This document shows, piece by piece, positions 37,209 to 49,897 of a DNA stretch of 64,000 bases (position 1 is its first letter; the number at the start of each line of letters is the position of its first letter). The position numbers were made by a program, and so were the translations under genes. Below the pieces are notes generated by a model. The model had not been told where the DNA came from and made no database searches. It was given only the letters and a program-made list of their open reading frames with translations. The stretch is from Burkholderia cenocepacia (GTDB lineage: Bacteria > Pseudomonadota > Gammaproteobacteria > Burkholderiales > Burkholderiaceae), in the NCBI RefSeq assembly GCF_900446215.1, contig NZ_UAQZ01000006.1:1-64000 (forward strand), written 5' to 3'.

Positions 37209-38009
37209 TTGGCCGAGATCACTCAAACGAGCGCGTCCGCTTCCGTCAAGCTTGCCGCGGTCGATATCCACAAGCGCTATGGCGACAACGAGGTGCTCAA
37301 GGGCGTGTCGCTGAATGCGAAGGCCGGTGACGTCATCAGCATCATCGGCGCGAGCGGCTCGGGCAAGAGTACGTTCCTGCGCTGCATCAATTTTCTCGAG
37401 CGGCCGAATGCGGGGCAGATCGTCGTCGACGGCGAGGCCGTGCGTACCAAGACCGACCGCGCCGGTGCGCTCGAGGTCGCCGATCACAAGCAGTTGCAGC
37501 GCATCCGCACGAAGCTCGCGATGGTGTTCCAGCACTTCAACCTGTGGGCGCACATGAACGTGCTCGAGAACGTGATGGAGGCGCCCGTGCACGTGCTCGG
37601 CATTTCGAAGAAGGAAGCCGAGGAGCGTGCGCGCGAGTACCTGGAGAAGGTCGGCCTGCCGCCGCGCGTCGAGAAGCAGTATCCGTCGCATCTGTCGGGC
37701 GGCCAGCAGCAGCGCGTGGCGATCGCGCGGGCGCTCGCGATGCATCCGGACGTGATGCTGTTCGACGAACCGACGTCCGCGCTCGATCCGGAGCTCGTCG
37801 GCGAAGTGCTGAAGGTCATGCAGAAGCTGGCCGAGGAAGGGCGCACGATGATCGTCGTCACGCATGAGATGGGTTTCGCGCGCAACGTGTCGAACCACGT
37901 GATGTTCCTGCATCAGGGGCGGACCGAGGAAGAGGGCGATCCGAAGGAAGTGCTGGTGCGGCCGCAGAGCGAGCGGCTCAAGCAATTCCTGTCGGGCAGT
38001 CTCAAGTAA
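37209..38009 (+). CDS. aotP: Arginine/ornithine-type ABC transporter ATPase (HisP/AotP-like)
   Basis: The 266-residue protein is a polar-amino-acid ABC ATPase: Walker [11 protein letters not shown]-loop [12 protein letters not shown], signature [18 protein letters not shown], Walker [21 protein letters not shown] and the H-loop in VVTHEMGF. The start is TTG preceded by GAGGAG. It is the third gene of the transporter operon; the regulator follows after 22 bp. Confidence 0.92.
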   Translation: MAEITQTSASASVKLAAVDIHKRYGDNEVLKGVSLNAKAGDVISIIGASGSGKSTFLRCINFLERPNAGQIVVDGEAVRTKTDRAGALEVADHKQLQRIRTKLAMVFQHFNLWAHMNVLENVMEAPVHVLGISKKEAEERAREYLEKVGLPPRVEKQYPSHLSGGQQQRVAIARALAMHPDVMLFDEPTSALDPELVGEVLKVMQKLAEEGRTMIVVTHEMGFARNVSNHVMFLHQGRTEEEGDPKEVLVRPQSERLKQFLSGSLK

Positions 38010-38031
38010 CGCGACAGGGCAGGTTTCAGCC

Positions 38032-39072
38032 GTGGTACCGGTGTCTCGTCCCGCAGGCGCCACCCGCACGACGCAGGTGGCGATCGTTGCATTGCCGCCC
38101 GTGTCGATGTCGGGCGTGGGGCCGATCGTCGATGCGCTGAATCTCGCGAACGAGATCGACGGGCGGCTTCTGTACCGCTGGCAGGTGTGTTCGTGGGACG
38201 GGCGGCCGGTGCCGCTCGCGGGTGGTGCGCAGTGGCATGCCGATGCGGCGTTCAACGACGCGATCGCGTGCGACTGGTTGATCGTCGTGTCCGAGCGGTT
38301 TCAGCAGTTCGCCGATTACCGGCTGTTTCTCGCGAGTCTCGCGCGGGTCGGGCAGCGCACGCCGGTCGTGACCGGCATTCATCACGGCGTGTGGTGGCTC
38401 GCGATGGCGGGGCAGCTTTCCGGGTATCGCGTGAGCGTGAACTGGGAGACGTATCAGCAGTTCGCCGAGCAGTTCGAGCGGTCGATCGTCACGCAGCAGA
38501 TCTTCGAGATCGATCGCGATCGGGCGACCTGCGCCGGCGGGCAGGCGACCGTCGATTTCATGCTGGCCATGATTGGCCGGGAACATGGGGCGGATCTCGC
38601 GGAGCGGATTGCCGATGCGCTCGGGGTCGGCACGCTGCGCAGCGGCGAGGAGCGGCAGCGGATTCCCTTTGTTACTGCTCCGGGGGAGCGGCATCCTCGG
38701 TTGAATGACGCGTTGCTTTTGATGGAAGCCAATGTCGAGGATCCGCTTACTACCGATGAGATCGCCGGGTTGGTCGGCGTGTCGCGGCGGCAGTTGGAGC
38801 GGCTCTTTCGACAGTATCTCGGGGCGATGCCCTCCAAGTATTACCTCAATCTTCGGTTGCTCAAGGCAAGGACCCAGTTGCAGAGGACCAGCAAGTCAGT
38901 GGTTCAGGTTAGTCTTGCTTGCGGGTTTTCTTCTGCTGCGCATTTTTCTAATGCTTATCGGGAGAGGTTTGGGGTTACGCCTCGGGAGGATCGGCGAGCC
39001 TGGCTCGAGAAGCAGACGGGCGGGGGCAGTGAACCTCGTGGGGGGGCGCTCGTCGAGCGCGGGAAAGATTGA
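38032..39072 (+). CDS. argR: ArgR-like AraC-family regulator (GlxA type)
   Basis: The 346-residue protein has an N-terminal DJ-1/PfpI-like domain (about residues 15-190, IVALPPVSMSGVGPIVDALNLAN) and a C-terminal AraC DNA-binding domain with two HTH units (TTDEIAGLVGVSRRQLERLFRQYLG and KSVVQVSLACGFSSAAHFSNAYRERFGVTPREDRR). In Pseudomonas the aot transporter operon ends with argR, the AraC-type activator of the arginine succinyltransferase genes. The same order here supports that identity. The start is GTG. Base use drifts to lower GC after about 38650. Confidence 0.85.
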   Translation: MVPVSRPAGATRTTQVAIVALPPVSMSGVGPIVDALNLANEIDGRLLYRWQVCSWDGRPVPLAGGAQWHADAAFNDAIACDWLIVVSERFQQFADYRLFLASLARVGQRTPVVTGIHHGVWWLAMAGQLSGYRVSVNWETYQQFAEQFERSIVTQQIFEIDRDRATCAGGQATVDFMLAMIGREHGADLAERIADALGVGTLRSGEERQRIPFVTAPGERHPRLNDALLLMEANVEDPLTTDEIAGLVGVSRRQLERLFRQYLGAMPSKYYLNLRLLKARTQLQRTSKSVVQVSLACGFSSAAHFSNAYRERFGVTPREDRRAWLEKQTGGGSEPRGGALVERGKD

Positions 39073-39112
39073 GGTTCGGTTTTGGGTTTCGTTGGTGGTG
39101 TGCTCACGGTTG

Positions 39113-39882
39113 GCGTGAAGCACCTGTGATCGTGTCGGTCTATTAGCGTCGCCCCTGCGCGGGGCAGCGGTCACTTTTCTTTGTCTTGCCAAAGAAAAGT
39201 AACCAAAAGAAAGGCGCTCGATAACGCATGACTTCCCGGTGCCACGGCCATCAGAGTGGATCGCACAAAAGTGTCCGCGCCAGTCAGGACACCGGAGTGG
39301 TTCGAGCAATGGTTCTGACACCACTGCCTGCCCCACGGAGCGGTATACCATCCGCTAGCTCCATCCTCGCTACGCTCGGCTGCAAGGTACTTCAGGGGAG
39401 GTCATGCGATTGCGTTCTGCACAAACCGCAGACTGCCAGGCACTTTTTCTGCTCTCGCATTTGTGTAATTCGATCGTTTGACGAGCGGTGTTTTCGCGAC
39501 AGCGATGTTGTTTGCCCCCCTATTTTTCTTGCGAGTGGCGAATTTCCTGCGTATCGAGAGTTGGTTCCCTGTGAGGGGGCTGGTGGTAGCGATTGGGTGG
39601 GGATGGACCTGTCGGCCGAGCGAAGCGAGGACGGAGCTAGCGGGCGGTATACCGCTCCGTGGGGTAGGCAGTGGTGTCAGAACCATTGCTCGAACCACTC
39701 CGGTGTCCTGACTGGCGCGGACACTTTTGTGCGATCCACTCTGATGGCCGTGGCACCGGGAAGTCATGCGTTATCGAGCGCCTTTCTTTTGGTTACTTTT
39801 CTTTGGCAAGACAAAGAAAAGTGACCGCTGCCCCGCGCAGGGGCGACGCTAATAGACCGACACGATCACAGGTGCTTCACGC
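39113..39882. repeat. 770-bp long inverted repeat with 270-bp arms
   Basis: The arm at 39113-39382 is repeated in inverted orientation at 39613-39882 without gaps (paired positions sum to 78995); the outer 230 bp match almost perfectly and mismatches rise towards the 230-bp loop. Each arm also contains its own hairpins: GCCCC/GGGGC (39151-39165) and a 14-bp stem around CACTTTTCTTTG (39169-39204). Both strands therefore encode nearly the same short peptide frames, which I regard as spurious. It fills most of the argR-astC gap. A repeated extragenic element of Burkholderia is likely. Confidence 0.95.
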
Positions 39883-40071
39883 GACCGGAAGCCGACCACA
39901 GAAAAGCCGGAAAAAGCCCCAAAATACCGACACGGCGTAGCCGCCCCCCGGCCCTAAAGGGCAAAACCAAAACCTTCCGATAGAACCCGTCGCAATTCCG
40001 CAAGACGCTTGCGTCACCCTTACCTAAACTTGATCCTGTTGAACCCTCTTACGAAACCGAAAGGAACGACC
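39883..40071. other. astC upstream region
   Basis: The 189 bp between the inverted repeat and astC must contain the ast promoter. The only specific signal seen is the candidate ArgR site listed separately. AAAGGAACG at 40060-40068 is the ribosome-binding site of astC. Confidence 0.5.
39988..40015 (+). promoter_or_regulatory. Candidate ArgR site upstream of astC
   Basis: CGTCGC-N8-AA at 39988-40003 matches the Pseudomonas ArgR consensus TGTCGC-N8-AA except for its first base, and ACGCTTGCGT follows at about 40005-40014. The binding-protein gene region shares both GTCGCAA-x-T-x-CGCAAG-like spacing and ACGCTTGCGT. The site ends about 57 bp before the astC start. Confidence 0.5.
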
Positions 40072-41304
40072 ATGACGACCTCGACCGTGACCCGCCAGAC
40101 ATTCGACGAAGTGATGGTGCCGGTATTTTCCCCCGCCCCGTTCGTGCCGGATCGCGCAGAGGGCTCCCGCGTGTGGGATACGGCCGGCCGCGAGTACATC
40201 GATTTCGCGTGCGGCATCGCGGTGACGTCGCTCGGCCACGGCCACCCGGAACTGCTGAAGGTGCTGGACGAACAAGGCCGCAAGCTCTGGCACATCGGCA
40301 ACGGCTACACGAACGAACCGGTGCTGCGCCTCGCGAAGCGCCTCGAATCGCTGACCTTCGCCGACCGCGCATTCTTCGCGAACTCGGGCGCTGAAGCAAA
40401 TGAAGCCGCACTGAAGCTCGCACGCCGCGTCGCGTTCGACCGCCACGGCGCCGACAAATATGAAATCGTGTCGTTCGTCCAGTCGTTCCACGGCCGCACG
40501 TTCTTCACGGTCAGCGTCGGCGGCCAGCCGAAATACTCGGAAGGCTTCGGCCCGGTGCCGCAAGGCATCAAGCACCTGCCGTTCAACGACATCGAAGCCG
40601 CGAAGGCCGCGATCGGCCCGAAAACCTGCGCGGTGATCGTCGAACCAGTGCAAGGCGAGGGCGGCGTGATCCCCGCCGATCCGGCGTTCCTGAAAGCGCT
40701 GCGCGAAGCGTGCGATGCCAACGACGCACTGCTGATCTTCGACGAAGTGCAAACGGGCGTCGGCCGCACGGGCCAGTTCTACGCGTACATGGACACGGGC
40801 GTCACGCCGGACATCCTGACGACCGCCAAGGCGCTCGGCAACGGCTTCCCGATCGGCGCGATGCTGACGACGAACGAACTGGCCGCGCACTTCAAGGTCG
40901 GCGTGCACGGCACGACGTACGGCGGCAACCCGCTCGCATCGGCGATCGCGGACAAGGTCGTCGAACTGATCGGCGACCCGGCACTGCTCGAAGGCGTGCG
41001 CGAACGCAGCGTGCGCCTGAAGGGCGCGCTGGAACGCATCAACGCACGCTTCGGCATCTTCAAGGACGTGCGCGGCAAGGGCCTGCTGGTCGGCGCGGAA
41101 CTCACCGCCGCCTTCGACGGCCGCGCGAAGGACTTCGTCACCGCCGCCGCGGAGAACGGGCTGATCATGCTGATCGCCGGCCCGAACGTGCTGCGCTTCG
41201 TCCCGTCGCTGGTGATTCCGTTCGACCTGCTCGACGAAGGCGTGAAGCGCTTCGAGAAGGCAGTCGAGCAGGTGCTCGCGGCCCAGGAAGCCACCGCGCG
41301 CTGA
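40072..41304 (+). CDS. astC: Succinylornithine transaminase
   Basis: In the AST pathway this PLP enzyme converts N2-succinylornithine and 2-oxoglutarate to succinylglutamate semialdehyde and glutamate; it can also act as acetylornithine transaminase. The 410-residue class III aminotransferase shows [31 protein letters not shown], the cofactor Asp in [15 protein letters not shown] and the Schiff-base lysine in [14 protein letters not shown]. The pathway context selects astC over argD. It is the first gene of a six-gene run. Confidence 0.94.
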   Translation: MTTSTVTRQTFDEVMVPVFSPAPFVPDRAEGSRVWDTAGREYIDFACGIAVTSLGHGHPELLKVLDEQGRKLWHIGNGYTNEPVLRLAKRLESLTFADRAFFANSGAEANEAALKLARRVAFDRHGADKYEIVSFVQSFHGRTFFTVSVGGQPKYSEGFGPVPQGIKHLPFNDIEAAKAAIGPKTCAVIVEPVQGEGGVIPADPAFLKALREACDANDALLIFDEVQTGVGRTGQFYAYMDTGVTPDILTTAKALGNGFPIGAMLTTNELAAHFKVGVHGTTYGGNPLASAIADKVVELIGDPALLEGVRERSVRLKGALERINARFGIFKDVRGKGLLVGAELTAAFDGRAKDFVTAAAENGLIMLIAGPNVLRFVPSLVIPFDLLDEGVKRFEKAVEQVLAAQEATAR

Positions 41305-41334
41305 TCGGCGCGCCCATCGCAGACAGGAACGACG

Positions 41335-42398
41335 ATGCTATTTGTTCGCCCCGGCAAACTCACGGATCTCGATGCGCTCGCGCACATGGCGCGCACCGCG
41401 CAGCCGGTCCTGCACTCGCTGCCGCACGACCGCGCGGCGCTCGAAGCGCGTGTGGCGCTCTCCGAGGATTCGTTTCGCGCGGACGTCGATTTCGCCGGCG
41501 AGGAGTTCTACCTCTTCGTGCTCGAGGATTCGTCGACCGGCAAGCTGCTCGGCACGGCGAGCATCGTGGCCGCGGCCGGCTACTCGGAACCGTTCTACGC
41601 GTTCCGCAACGACGCGCTGATCCACGCGTCGCGCGAGCTGCACGTGAACCGCAAGATCCACGCGCTCACGATGTCGCACGAGCTGACCGGCAAGAGCCGG
41701 CTCGCGGGCTTCTACGTCGATCCGTCGCTGCGCGGCGATGCGGCCGCGCACCTGATCTCGCGCGCCCGGATGATGTACATCGCCGCGAACCGCCGCCGCT
41801 TCACGCCGGAAGTGTTCACGCTGCTGCTCGGCGTGAGCGACGGCAACGGCGCATCGCCGTTCTGGGAAGCGGTGGGCCGCAAGTTCTTCGGCCGTAATTT
41901 CACCGACGTCGACATCGCCTCGGGCGGCCGCAGCCGCACGTTCATCGCGGAAGTGATGCCGGCCTATCCGCTCTACGTGCCGCTGCTGCCCGAAGCCGCG
42001 CAGCGCGTGCTCGGCGAGCCGAACGAAACGGCCTTGCTCGCGTACGACATCCATCTCGAGGAAGGCTTCGAGCCAGACCGCTTCGTCGACATCTTCGACG
42101 CGGGCCCGGTGCTGACCGCCCAGGTCGACCGCACCGCGTGCGTGAAGCAGGCGTCGGAGCGCGTCGTGCGCGAGGCCGCGCATCAGCGGGGCGACGTCGC
42201 GTACATGGTGTCGACGGGCAGCGGCGAGTCGTTCCGCTGCGTGCTGGCCGACCTGCCGGGCGACACGGCCGACGCGCGCGGCACCGACGCGCCGCTGGCC
42301 GGCGACGTGCGCGCGGCGCTCGATGTGAAGGAAGGCGATGTCGTGCGCTGCGTGCCGCTGCACCGCCGCGACGATGAAGATTTGAAGGGAGACGCAGC

Positions 42399-42402
<4 letters not shown>
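41335..42402 (+). CDS. aruF: Arginine N-succinyltransferase, alpha subunit
   Basis: With its beta partner the enzyme transfers succinyl from succinyl-CoA to arginine or ornithine, the committed step. The 355-residue AstA-family protein shows LFVRPGKLTDLDALAHMA, SHELTGKSRLAGFYVDPSLRG, and FIAEVMPAYPLYVPLLPEAAQ. Two related adjacent genes reflect the heteromeric enzyme of Pseudomonas and Burkholderia, unlike the single astA of E. coli. The stop overlaps aruG by four bases. Confidence 0.93.
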
Positions 42403-44901
<2,499 letters not shown>

Positions 44902-44915
44902 TCGAGGGAACGACG

Positions 44916-46256
44916 ATGAACGCACAAGAAGCCAATTTCGACGGGCTCGTCGGCCCGACCCACAACTACGCCGGGCTGTCGTTCGGCAACGTGGCGTCGC
45001 TGAACAACGAGAAGTCGGCCGCGAACCCGAAGGCCGCCGCGAAGCAGGGCCTGCGCAAGATGAAGCAGCTCGCGGATCTCGGTTTCGCGCAAGGCGTGCT
45101 GCCGCCGCAGGAGCGGCCGTCGCTGCGCCTGTTGCGCGAGCTCGGCTTCTCGGGCAAGGACGCGGACGTGATCGCGAAGGCCGCGAAGCAGGCGCCCGAA
45201 CTGCTCGCCGCGGCGAGCTCGGCGTCGGCGATGTGGACCGCGAACGCGGCCACCGTCAGCCCGTCGGCGGACACCAGCGACGGCCGCGTGCACTTCACGC
45301 CGGCGAACCTGTGCAGCAAGCTGCATCGCGCGATCGAGCACGAAGCGACGCGCCGCACGCTGTCGACGCTGTTTGCGGACCCCGCGCACTTCGCGGTGCA
45401 TGAAGCACTGACCGGCACGCCGGCGCTCGGCGACGAAGGCGCGGCGAACCACACGCGCTTCTGCGCCGAATACGGCAAGCCGGGCATCGAATTCTTCGTG
45501 TACGGCCGCGCCGAATACCGTCGCGGCCCCGAGCCGAAGCGTTTCCCGGCCCGCCAGACCTTCGAGGCGAGCCGCGCGGTCGCGCATCGCCACGGGCTCG
45601 CGGAGGAAGCGACGGTGTACGCACAGCAGGACCCGGACGTGATCGACGCGGGCGTGTTCCACAACGACGTGATCTCGGTCGGCAACCGCGACACGCTGTT
45701 CACCCACGAACGCGCGTTCGTCAACAAGCAGGCGATCTACGACACGCTGACCGCCGCGCTCGACGCACGCGGTGCGCGCCTGAACGTGATCGAAGTGCCG
45801 GATGCGGCGGTGAGCGTGAACGACGCGGTGACGTCGTACCTGTTCAACAGCCAGCTGCTGTCGCGCGCGGACGGCTCGCAGGTACTCGTCGTGCCGCAGG
45901 AGTGCCGCGAGAACGCGAACGTCGCCGCCTATCTCGACCAGCTTGCCGCCGGCAACGGCCCGATTCACGACGTGCTCGTGTTCGACCTGCGCGAAAGCAT
46001 GAAGAACGGCGGCGGCCCGGCGTGCCTGCGCCTGCGCGTCGTGCTGAACGAAGCGGAGCGCGCGGCCGTCACGTCGAACGTGTGGATCAACGACACGCTG
46101 TTCGCGTCGCTCGACGCGTGGATCGACAAGCACTATCGCGATCGCCTCGCACCGGAAGACCTCGCCGATCCGGCGCTGCTCGACGAATCGCGCACGGCGC
46201 TCGACGAGCTCACGCAGATCCTGCGCGTCGGTTCGCTGTATGACTTCCAGCGCTGA
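44916..46256 (+). CDS. astB: N-succinylarginine dihydrolase
   Basis: The enzyme hydrolyses N2-succinylarginine to succinylornithine, two ammonia and CO2. The 446-residue amidinotransferase-fold protein begins with [21 protein letters not shown], an AstB hallmark. [12 protein letters not shown] contains the catalytic His, and the C-terminal [16 protein letters not shown] holds the active-site Cys. It overlaps the 5' end of astE by 17 bp. Confidence 0.96.
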   Translation: MNAQEANFDGLVGPTHNYAGLSFGNVASLNNEKSAANPKAAAKQGLRKMKQLADLGFAQGVLPPQERPSLRLLRELGFSGKDADVIAKAAKQAPELLAAASSASAMWTANAATVSPSADTSDGRVHFTPANLCSKLHRAIEHEATRRTLSTLFADPAHFAVHEALTGTPALGDEGAANHTRFCAEYGKPGIEFFVYGRAEYRRGPEPKRFPARQTFEASRAVAHRHGLAEEATVYAQQDPDVIDAGVFHNDVISVGNRDTLFTHERAFVNKQAIYDTLTAALDARGARLNVIEVPDAAVSVNDAVTSYLFNSQLLSRADGSQVLVVPQECRENANVAAYLDQLAAGNGPIHDVLVFDLRESMKNGGGPACLRLRVVLNEAERAAVTSNVWINDTLFASLDAWIDKHYRDRLAPEDLADPALLDESRTALDELTQILRVGSLYDFQR

Positions 46257-47307
46257 GGCACGGATGCCGGCCGCCGCGCTGCTCGACGACTTTCTCGCGT
46301 TCACGCTGGCCGGTGACGCGCCGGCCGAACAGGACGGCGCCTGCGCGGGCGGCGCGGTGCGCTGGCAATGGCTCGGCGACGGGCTGCTCGCGTTCGAACC
46401 GGCGGCGGCCGACGCCGCGGCGCGCGCGAGCGTGCTCGTGTCGGCCGGCGTGCATGGCGACGAGACGGCGCCGATCGAACTGCTGTCGATGCTGGTGCGC
46501 GATCTCGCCGCGGGTGCGCTGCCGCTCGCATGCCGGCTGCTCGTCGTGCTCGGCAACGTGCCGGCGATGCGCGCGGGCGAACGCTATCTCGACGACGACC
46601 TGAACCGCCTGTTCAGCGGCCGTCACGCGCAGGTGCCCGCGAGCCGCGAAGCGCCGCGCGCCGCGCAGCTCGAAGCGGCCGCGGCCGCGTTCTTCGCGGC
46701 GGCGCCGGCGGGCAGCGCACGCTGGCACATCGACATGCATACGGCGATTCGCGCATCGGTGTTCGAGCAGTTCGCGCTGCTGCCGCACACGGGCACGCCT
46801 CCGACGCGCGCGATGATCGAATGGCTCGGCGATGCACGCATCGCGGCCGTGCTGCTGCACACGGCGAAGGGCAATACGTATTCGCATTTCACGGCCGAGC
46901 ATTGCGGCGCGCTCGCGTGCACGCTGGAACTCGGCAAGGTGCGGCCGTTCGGCCAGAACGACCTGGCGCGCTTCGCGCCGGCCGACCGCGCGGTGCGCAA
47001 GCTCGTGTCGGGTGGGAGGGCGGAAGTCGACGCCGGTGGCGGCCATCCGTCGCTGCCGCGCGTCTTCACGGTGATCGACCAGATCACGAAGCAGAGCGAC
47101 GCGCTCGAGCTGTTCGTCGCGGCCGACGTCGCGAACTTCACCGCGTTCGCGCGCGGAACGGTGCTCGCGCAGGACGGCGACTACCGCTACACGGTGACGC
47201 ACGACGAGGAACGGATCGTCTTTCCGAATCCGACCGTGAAGCCGGGCCTGCGCGCGGGCCTGCTCGTGATCGATACGACACGCGAGACGATCGCCGCACT
47301 CGTCTGA
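46240..47307 (+). CDS. astE: Succinylglutamate desuccinylase
   Basis: The last enzyme of the pathway releases glutamate and succinate from succinylglutamate. The 355-residue zinc-dependent aspartoacylase-family protein shows zinc ligands in [15 protein letters not shown] (His, Glu) and HIDMHTAIR (His), with the catalytic Glu in [16 protein letters not shown]. It begins within astB, so translation is likely coupled. It ends the metabolic part of the operon. Confidence 0.95.
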   Translation: MTSSAEARMPAAALLDDFLAFTLAGDAPAEQDGACAGGAVRWQWLGDGLLAFEPAAADAAARASVLVSAGVHGDETAPIELLSMLVRDLAAGALPLACRLLVVLGNVPAMRAGERYLDDDLNRLFSGRHAQVPASREAPRAAQLEAAAAAFFAAAPAGSARWHIDMHTAIRASVFEQFALLPHTGTPPTRAMIEWLGDARIAAVLLHTAKGNTYSHFTAEHCGALACTLELGKVRPFGQNDLARFAPADRAVRKLVSGGRAEVDAGGGHPSLPRVFTVIDQITKQSDALELFVAADVANFTAFARGTVLAQDGDYRYTVTHDEERIVFPNPTVKPGLRAGLLVIDTTRETIAALV

Positions 47308-47662
47308 TCGACGCGCGATCGGCAGGCCGTGGCGACGCTCGGCTTGCGCATCGCTCCGCGGCCCGTTCATTTTTTTGCGATAACGCCCGCACGCCGCACG
47401 GCCGGCGCACGCGCCACGCTTGCGTATTTGCGACACCGTCTTGCAAGTTCGACGGGGCGCGCGGCGGCCGCCGGGCACGCAGCGCAGCATCGCGTCGCGC
47501 CGCCCGCTTTGCCATATCGGGCCGCGCGGATTGGTACAATCGCGGCCTTGCGGCTGTTGCGCCGCATCACGGCGCGGCAGCCGCATTGTCGTGGTCATCC
47601 GACCCTGCAATGATGCAAGCGCCCGTAGTTCCGGAACATTCGAGTATCGAGGAGAACACCAG
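47308..47662. other. 355-bp region between astE and the binding-protein gene
   Basis: No gene was recognised. It contains a full candidate ArgR site (listed separately) and a TACAAT box at 47535-47540 that may be the -10 element of the binding-protein gene; a good -35 match is lacking. The sequence is otherwise GC-rich and shows no clear terminator for astE. Confidence 0.5.
47414..47434 (-). promoter_or_regulatory. Candidate ArgR site upstream of the binding-protein gene
   Basis: On the minus strand TGTCGC-AAATACGC-AA fits the Pseudomonas ArgR consensus TGTCGC-N8-AA at every fixed position. On the plus strand it reads as ACGCTTGCGTATTTGCGACA, which shares ACGCTTGCGT with the astC upstream region. 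Confidence 0.5.
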
Positions 47663-48457
47663 ATGAAGTTGGATTGGCGTAAAGTGGCCGCGCATGCGGT
47701 GGTGGCAGCATCGGCCGTGGCGGCAGGCAGCGCGTTTGCCGCGGATCTGAAGGAGATCCGGTTCGGCGTCGAGGCCTCGTACGCACCGTTCGAATACAAG
47801 ACGCCCGACGGCAAGCTGACCGGCTTCGACATCGACATCGGCAACGCGGTGTGCGCGAAGCTGAAGACCAAGTGCGTGTGGGTCGAGAACGACTTCGACG
47901 GCCTGATCCCGGCGCTGCAGGCGCGCAAGTTCGACGCGATCAACTCGGACATGACGATCACCGACCAGCGCAAGCACGCGATCGCGTTCACCGATCCGAT
48001 CTACACGATTCCGAACCAGCTGATCGCGAAGCAGGGCAGCGGCCTGCTGCCGACCCCGCAATCGCTGAAGGGCAAGCGCGTCGGCGTGCTGCAGGGCACG
48101 ATCCAGGAAGCGTACGCGAAGAAGAAGTGGGCGCCGGCCGGCGTTGAAGTCGTGCCGTACCAGACGCAGGATCTGGCGTATGCCGACCTGAAGTCGGGCC
48201 GTCTCGACGCGACCTTCCAGGATTCGGAAGCCGGCTCGAAGGGCTTCCTGACGAAGCCGCAAGGCCAGGGTTTCGCGTTCGCGGGCGGCACGGTCAGCGA
48301 CACCGAGATCCTCGGCTCGGGCGTCGGCTTCGGCCTGCGCAAGAACGACGCGGCGCTGAAGACGGCGCTCGATCAGGCGCTGAAGGAACTGAAGGCCGAC
48401 GGCACGATCGACAACCTCGCGAAGAAGTACTTCAGCGTGCCCGTCACGCTCAAGTAA
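47663..48457 (+). CDS. aotJ: Arginine/ornithine-type periplasmic binding protein (AotJ-like)
   Basis: The 264-residue protein has a Sec signal peptide (about residues 1-26, ending AFA-ADL) and the lysine/arginine/ornithine-binding fold: IRFGVEASYAPFEYKTPDGKLTGFDIDIGNAVC, with the ligand motif, then DFDGLIPALQARKFDAINSDMTITDQRK and a C-terminal DGTIDNLAKKYF. It completes the transporter whose permeases and ATPase lie 9 kb upstream on the same strand. GAGGAG precedes the ATG. The gene's terminator is interrupted by an insertion sequence. Confidence 0.88.
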   Translation: MKLDWRKVAAHAVVAASAVAAGSAFAADLKEIRFGVEASYAPFEYKTPDGKLTGFDIDIGNAVCAKLKTKCVWVENDFDGLIPALQARKFDAINSDMTITDQRKHAIAFTDPIYTIPNQLIAKQGSGLLPTPQSLKGKRVGVLQGTIQEAYAKKKWAPAGVEVVPYQTQDLAYADLKSGRLDATFQDSEAGSKGFLTKPQGQGFAFAGGTVSDTEILGSGVGFGLRKNDAALKTALDQALKELKADGTIDNLAKKYFSVPVTLK

Positions 48458-48485
48458 GCGTTGCGTTCGCGCGCATGCTGCAAAA

Positions 48486-48500
48486 AAACCGGCCGCTGAT
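48486..48500 (+). terminator. Left half of the aotJ terminator, interrupted by IS
   Basis: AAACCGGCCGC with loop bases TGAT ends at the second IS3-family element. GAT then GCGGCCGGTTT resumes at 49948-49961. Rejoined, an 11-bp stem with a TGAT loop forms between the convergent aotJ and HDOD genes. Confidence 0.85.
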
Positions 48501-48533
48501 TGAACTGACCCCACGAAGTTGGACGGTTAAAAG

Positions 48534-49370
48534 CTAAGCGGCCAAGGGCTGAGTCCTGTATTGCACGGGACTCAGCCCATTTAATTTCAGCTTGATGCGT
48601 TCGTGGTTGTAGTAGTGGATGTAACGGCTCAACGCATCTCGCAACTGCTCCACGCTCGCAAAGCGCGTCAGCCGATAGCACTCGGATTTCAGCGTGCCGA
48701 AGAAGCTCTCCATGGCTGCGTTATCAAGGCAGTTGCCTCTGCGCGACATGCTCTGGGTGAGCGCATGCTGCTTCAACAGCCGACGGTAGGCGGGCATCTG
48801 ATACTGCCAGCCTTGATCCGAATGCAGTAACGGCCGTCCTTCATCATCGAGCTTGGCCAACGCCTTCTTCAACATGCAGCTGACCAACTCGAAGCTCGGG
48901 CGCTCATCCATTTGGTAAGCGACGATCTCCCCGTTGTACAAGTCCATCACCGGCGATAGATAGAGCTTTTGGCCCTCTACATTGAATTCGGTCACGTCGG
49001 TCACCCACTTCTGATTCGGGCGTTCAGCATCAAACTGACGCCGCAGTAGATTCGGGGCAACGCGGCCGACTTCGCCTCGCCAGGAACGATATCTCTTTGG
49101 GCGTACCAGAGATTTCAATTGCAGCTGTCCCATCAACCGTTGCACGGTCTTGTGGTTGATCGCATCTCCGGTCTGCCGGATCGCCGCCGTGATTCGCCGA
49201 TAGCCGTAACGGCCCTTGTGGTGGTCGTATACGGTCTGGATCTTCGCTTTGAGATTCGCATACCGATCGCCGGCAGCCAATGCCTTGAGCTGGTAATAGA
49301 ACGTGCTGCGCGCCAGGCCTGCCGCCTTCAGGAGCGCAGCTACCGGATGACACTGCCTGAGCTCACGCAC
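48534..49370 (-). CDS. IS3-family OrfB (DDE integrase domain)
   Basis: The 278-residue frame has an HTH_21 segment (YGYRRITAAIRQTGDAINHKTVQRLMGQL) and integrase core with Asp in WVTDVTEF, Asp in LLHSDQGW, and Glu in CLDNAAMESFFGTLK. It begins at a GTG overlapping the orfA stop and is probably made as an OrfAB fusion by -1 frameshifting. It has the same length and layout as OrfB of the other copy, with many substitutions. Confidence 0.93.
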   Translation of the reverse strand: MRELRQCHPVAALLKAAGLARSTFYYQLKALAAGDRYANLKAKIQTVYDHHKGRYGYRRITAAIRQTGDAINHKTVQRLMGQLQLKSLVRPKRYRSWRGEVGRVAPNLLRRQFDAERPNQKWVTDVTEFNVEGQKLYLSPVMDLYNGEIVAYQMDERPSFELVSCMLKKALAKLDDEGRPLLHSDQGWQYQMPAYRRLLKQHALTQSMSRRGNCLDNAAMESFFGTLKSECYRLTRFASVEQLRDALSRYIHYYNHERIKLKLNGLSPVQYRTQPLAA

Positions 49371-49897
49371 TATTTGCGCTTTTTCCTGGGCGCTGCCTGC
49401 TTCTTGGATTGCAGCAGCGCATCGAGCTTTTTTAGGTATGCCACCTCCGCGCGCAAATACACGATTTCCTTGAGCAGTTCCTCGCGGCTCGGCTCTTTCT
49501 GCACGGTATCGTCGGGGGATTTCGGTGGTGGTGAGGTGATCATTTTCGGAGGGCGCCCTCGGCGACGAGGCGCCAACGCATCTATACCGCCCTCATGATA
49601 CAGACGCTCCCAGATCGGGATGCTTCGTTCATTGCGGATGCCGAACAGCGCTGCCACCTGTGCATACGACAGTTCATCGCGCCGCATCCGCTGAAGGACT
49701 GACAATTTGAATCGCGCGTCGTAGTGGCTGTGCTTCTTGCGCAGCCCCTGTTCACCATGCTCGCGATAGCTCGCCACCCAACGTCGCACCATTGTCCTGC
49801 CCACTCCGTAACGGTGAGCAAGTGTCTTGGTGCCGGCCTCTCCAGCCAGGTACGCCTGAACCACTCGACGCCGAAAACGTTCGTCGTACTTCGTCAT
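49370..49897 (-). CDS. IS3-family OrfA (helix-turn-helix protein)
   Basis: The protein of about 175 residues has two helix-turn-helix units (GTKTLAHRYGVGRTMVRRWVASY; LSYAQVAALFGIRNERSIPIWERLY) and a leucine-zipper-like tail. A -1 slippery heptamer A_AAA_AAG lies at 49427-49433 in L-K-K codons. ATG 49897 is preferred; an alternative start lies nine bases upstream. Proline- and lysine-rich linker at about residues 117-140. Confidence 0.9.
   Translation of the reverse strand: MTKYDERFRRRVVQAYLAGEAGTKTLAHRYGVGRTMVRRWVASYREHGEQGLRKKHSHYDARFKLSVLQRMRRDELSYAQVAALFGIRNERSIPIWERLYHEGGIDALAPRRRGRPPKMITSPPPKSPDDTVQKEPSREELLKEIVYLRAEVAYLKKLDALLQSKKQAAPRKKRK

Noticed and set aside
39228..39824. 198-residue frame and its antisense twin across the inverted repeat
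   Set aside because: Both strands give the same start peptide because of the repeat symmetry; no family-like sequence and no ribosome-binding site.
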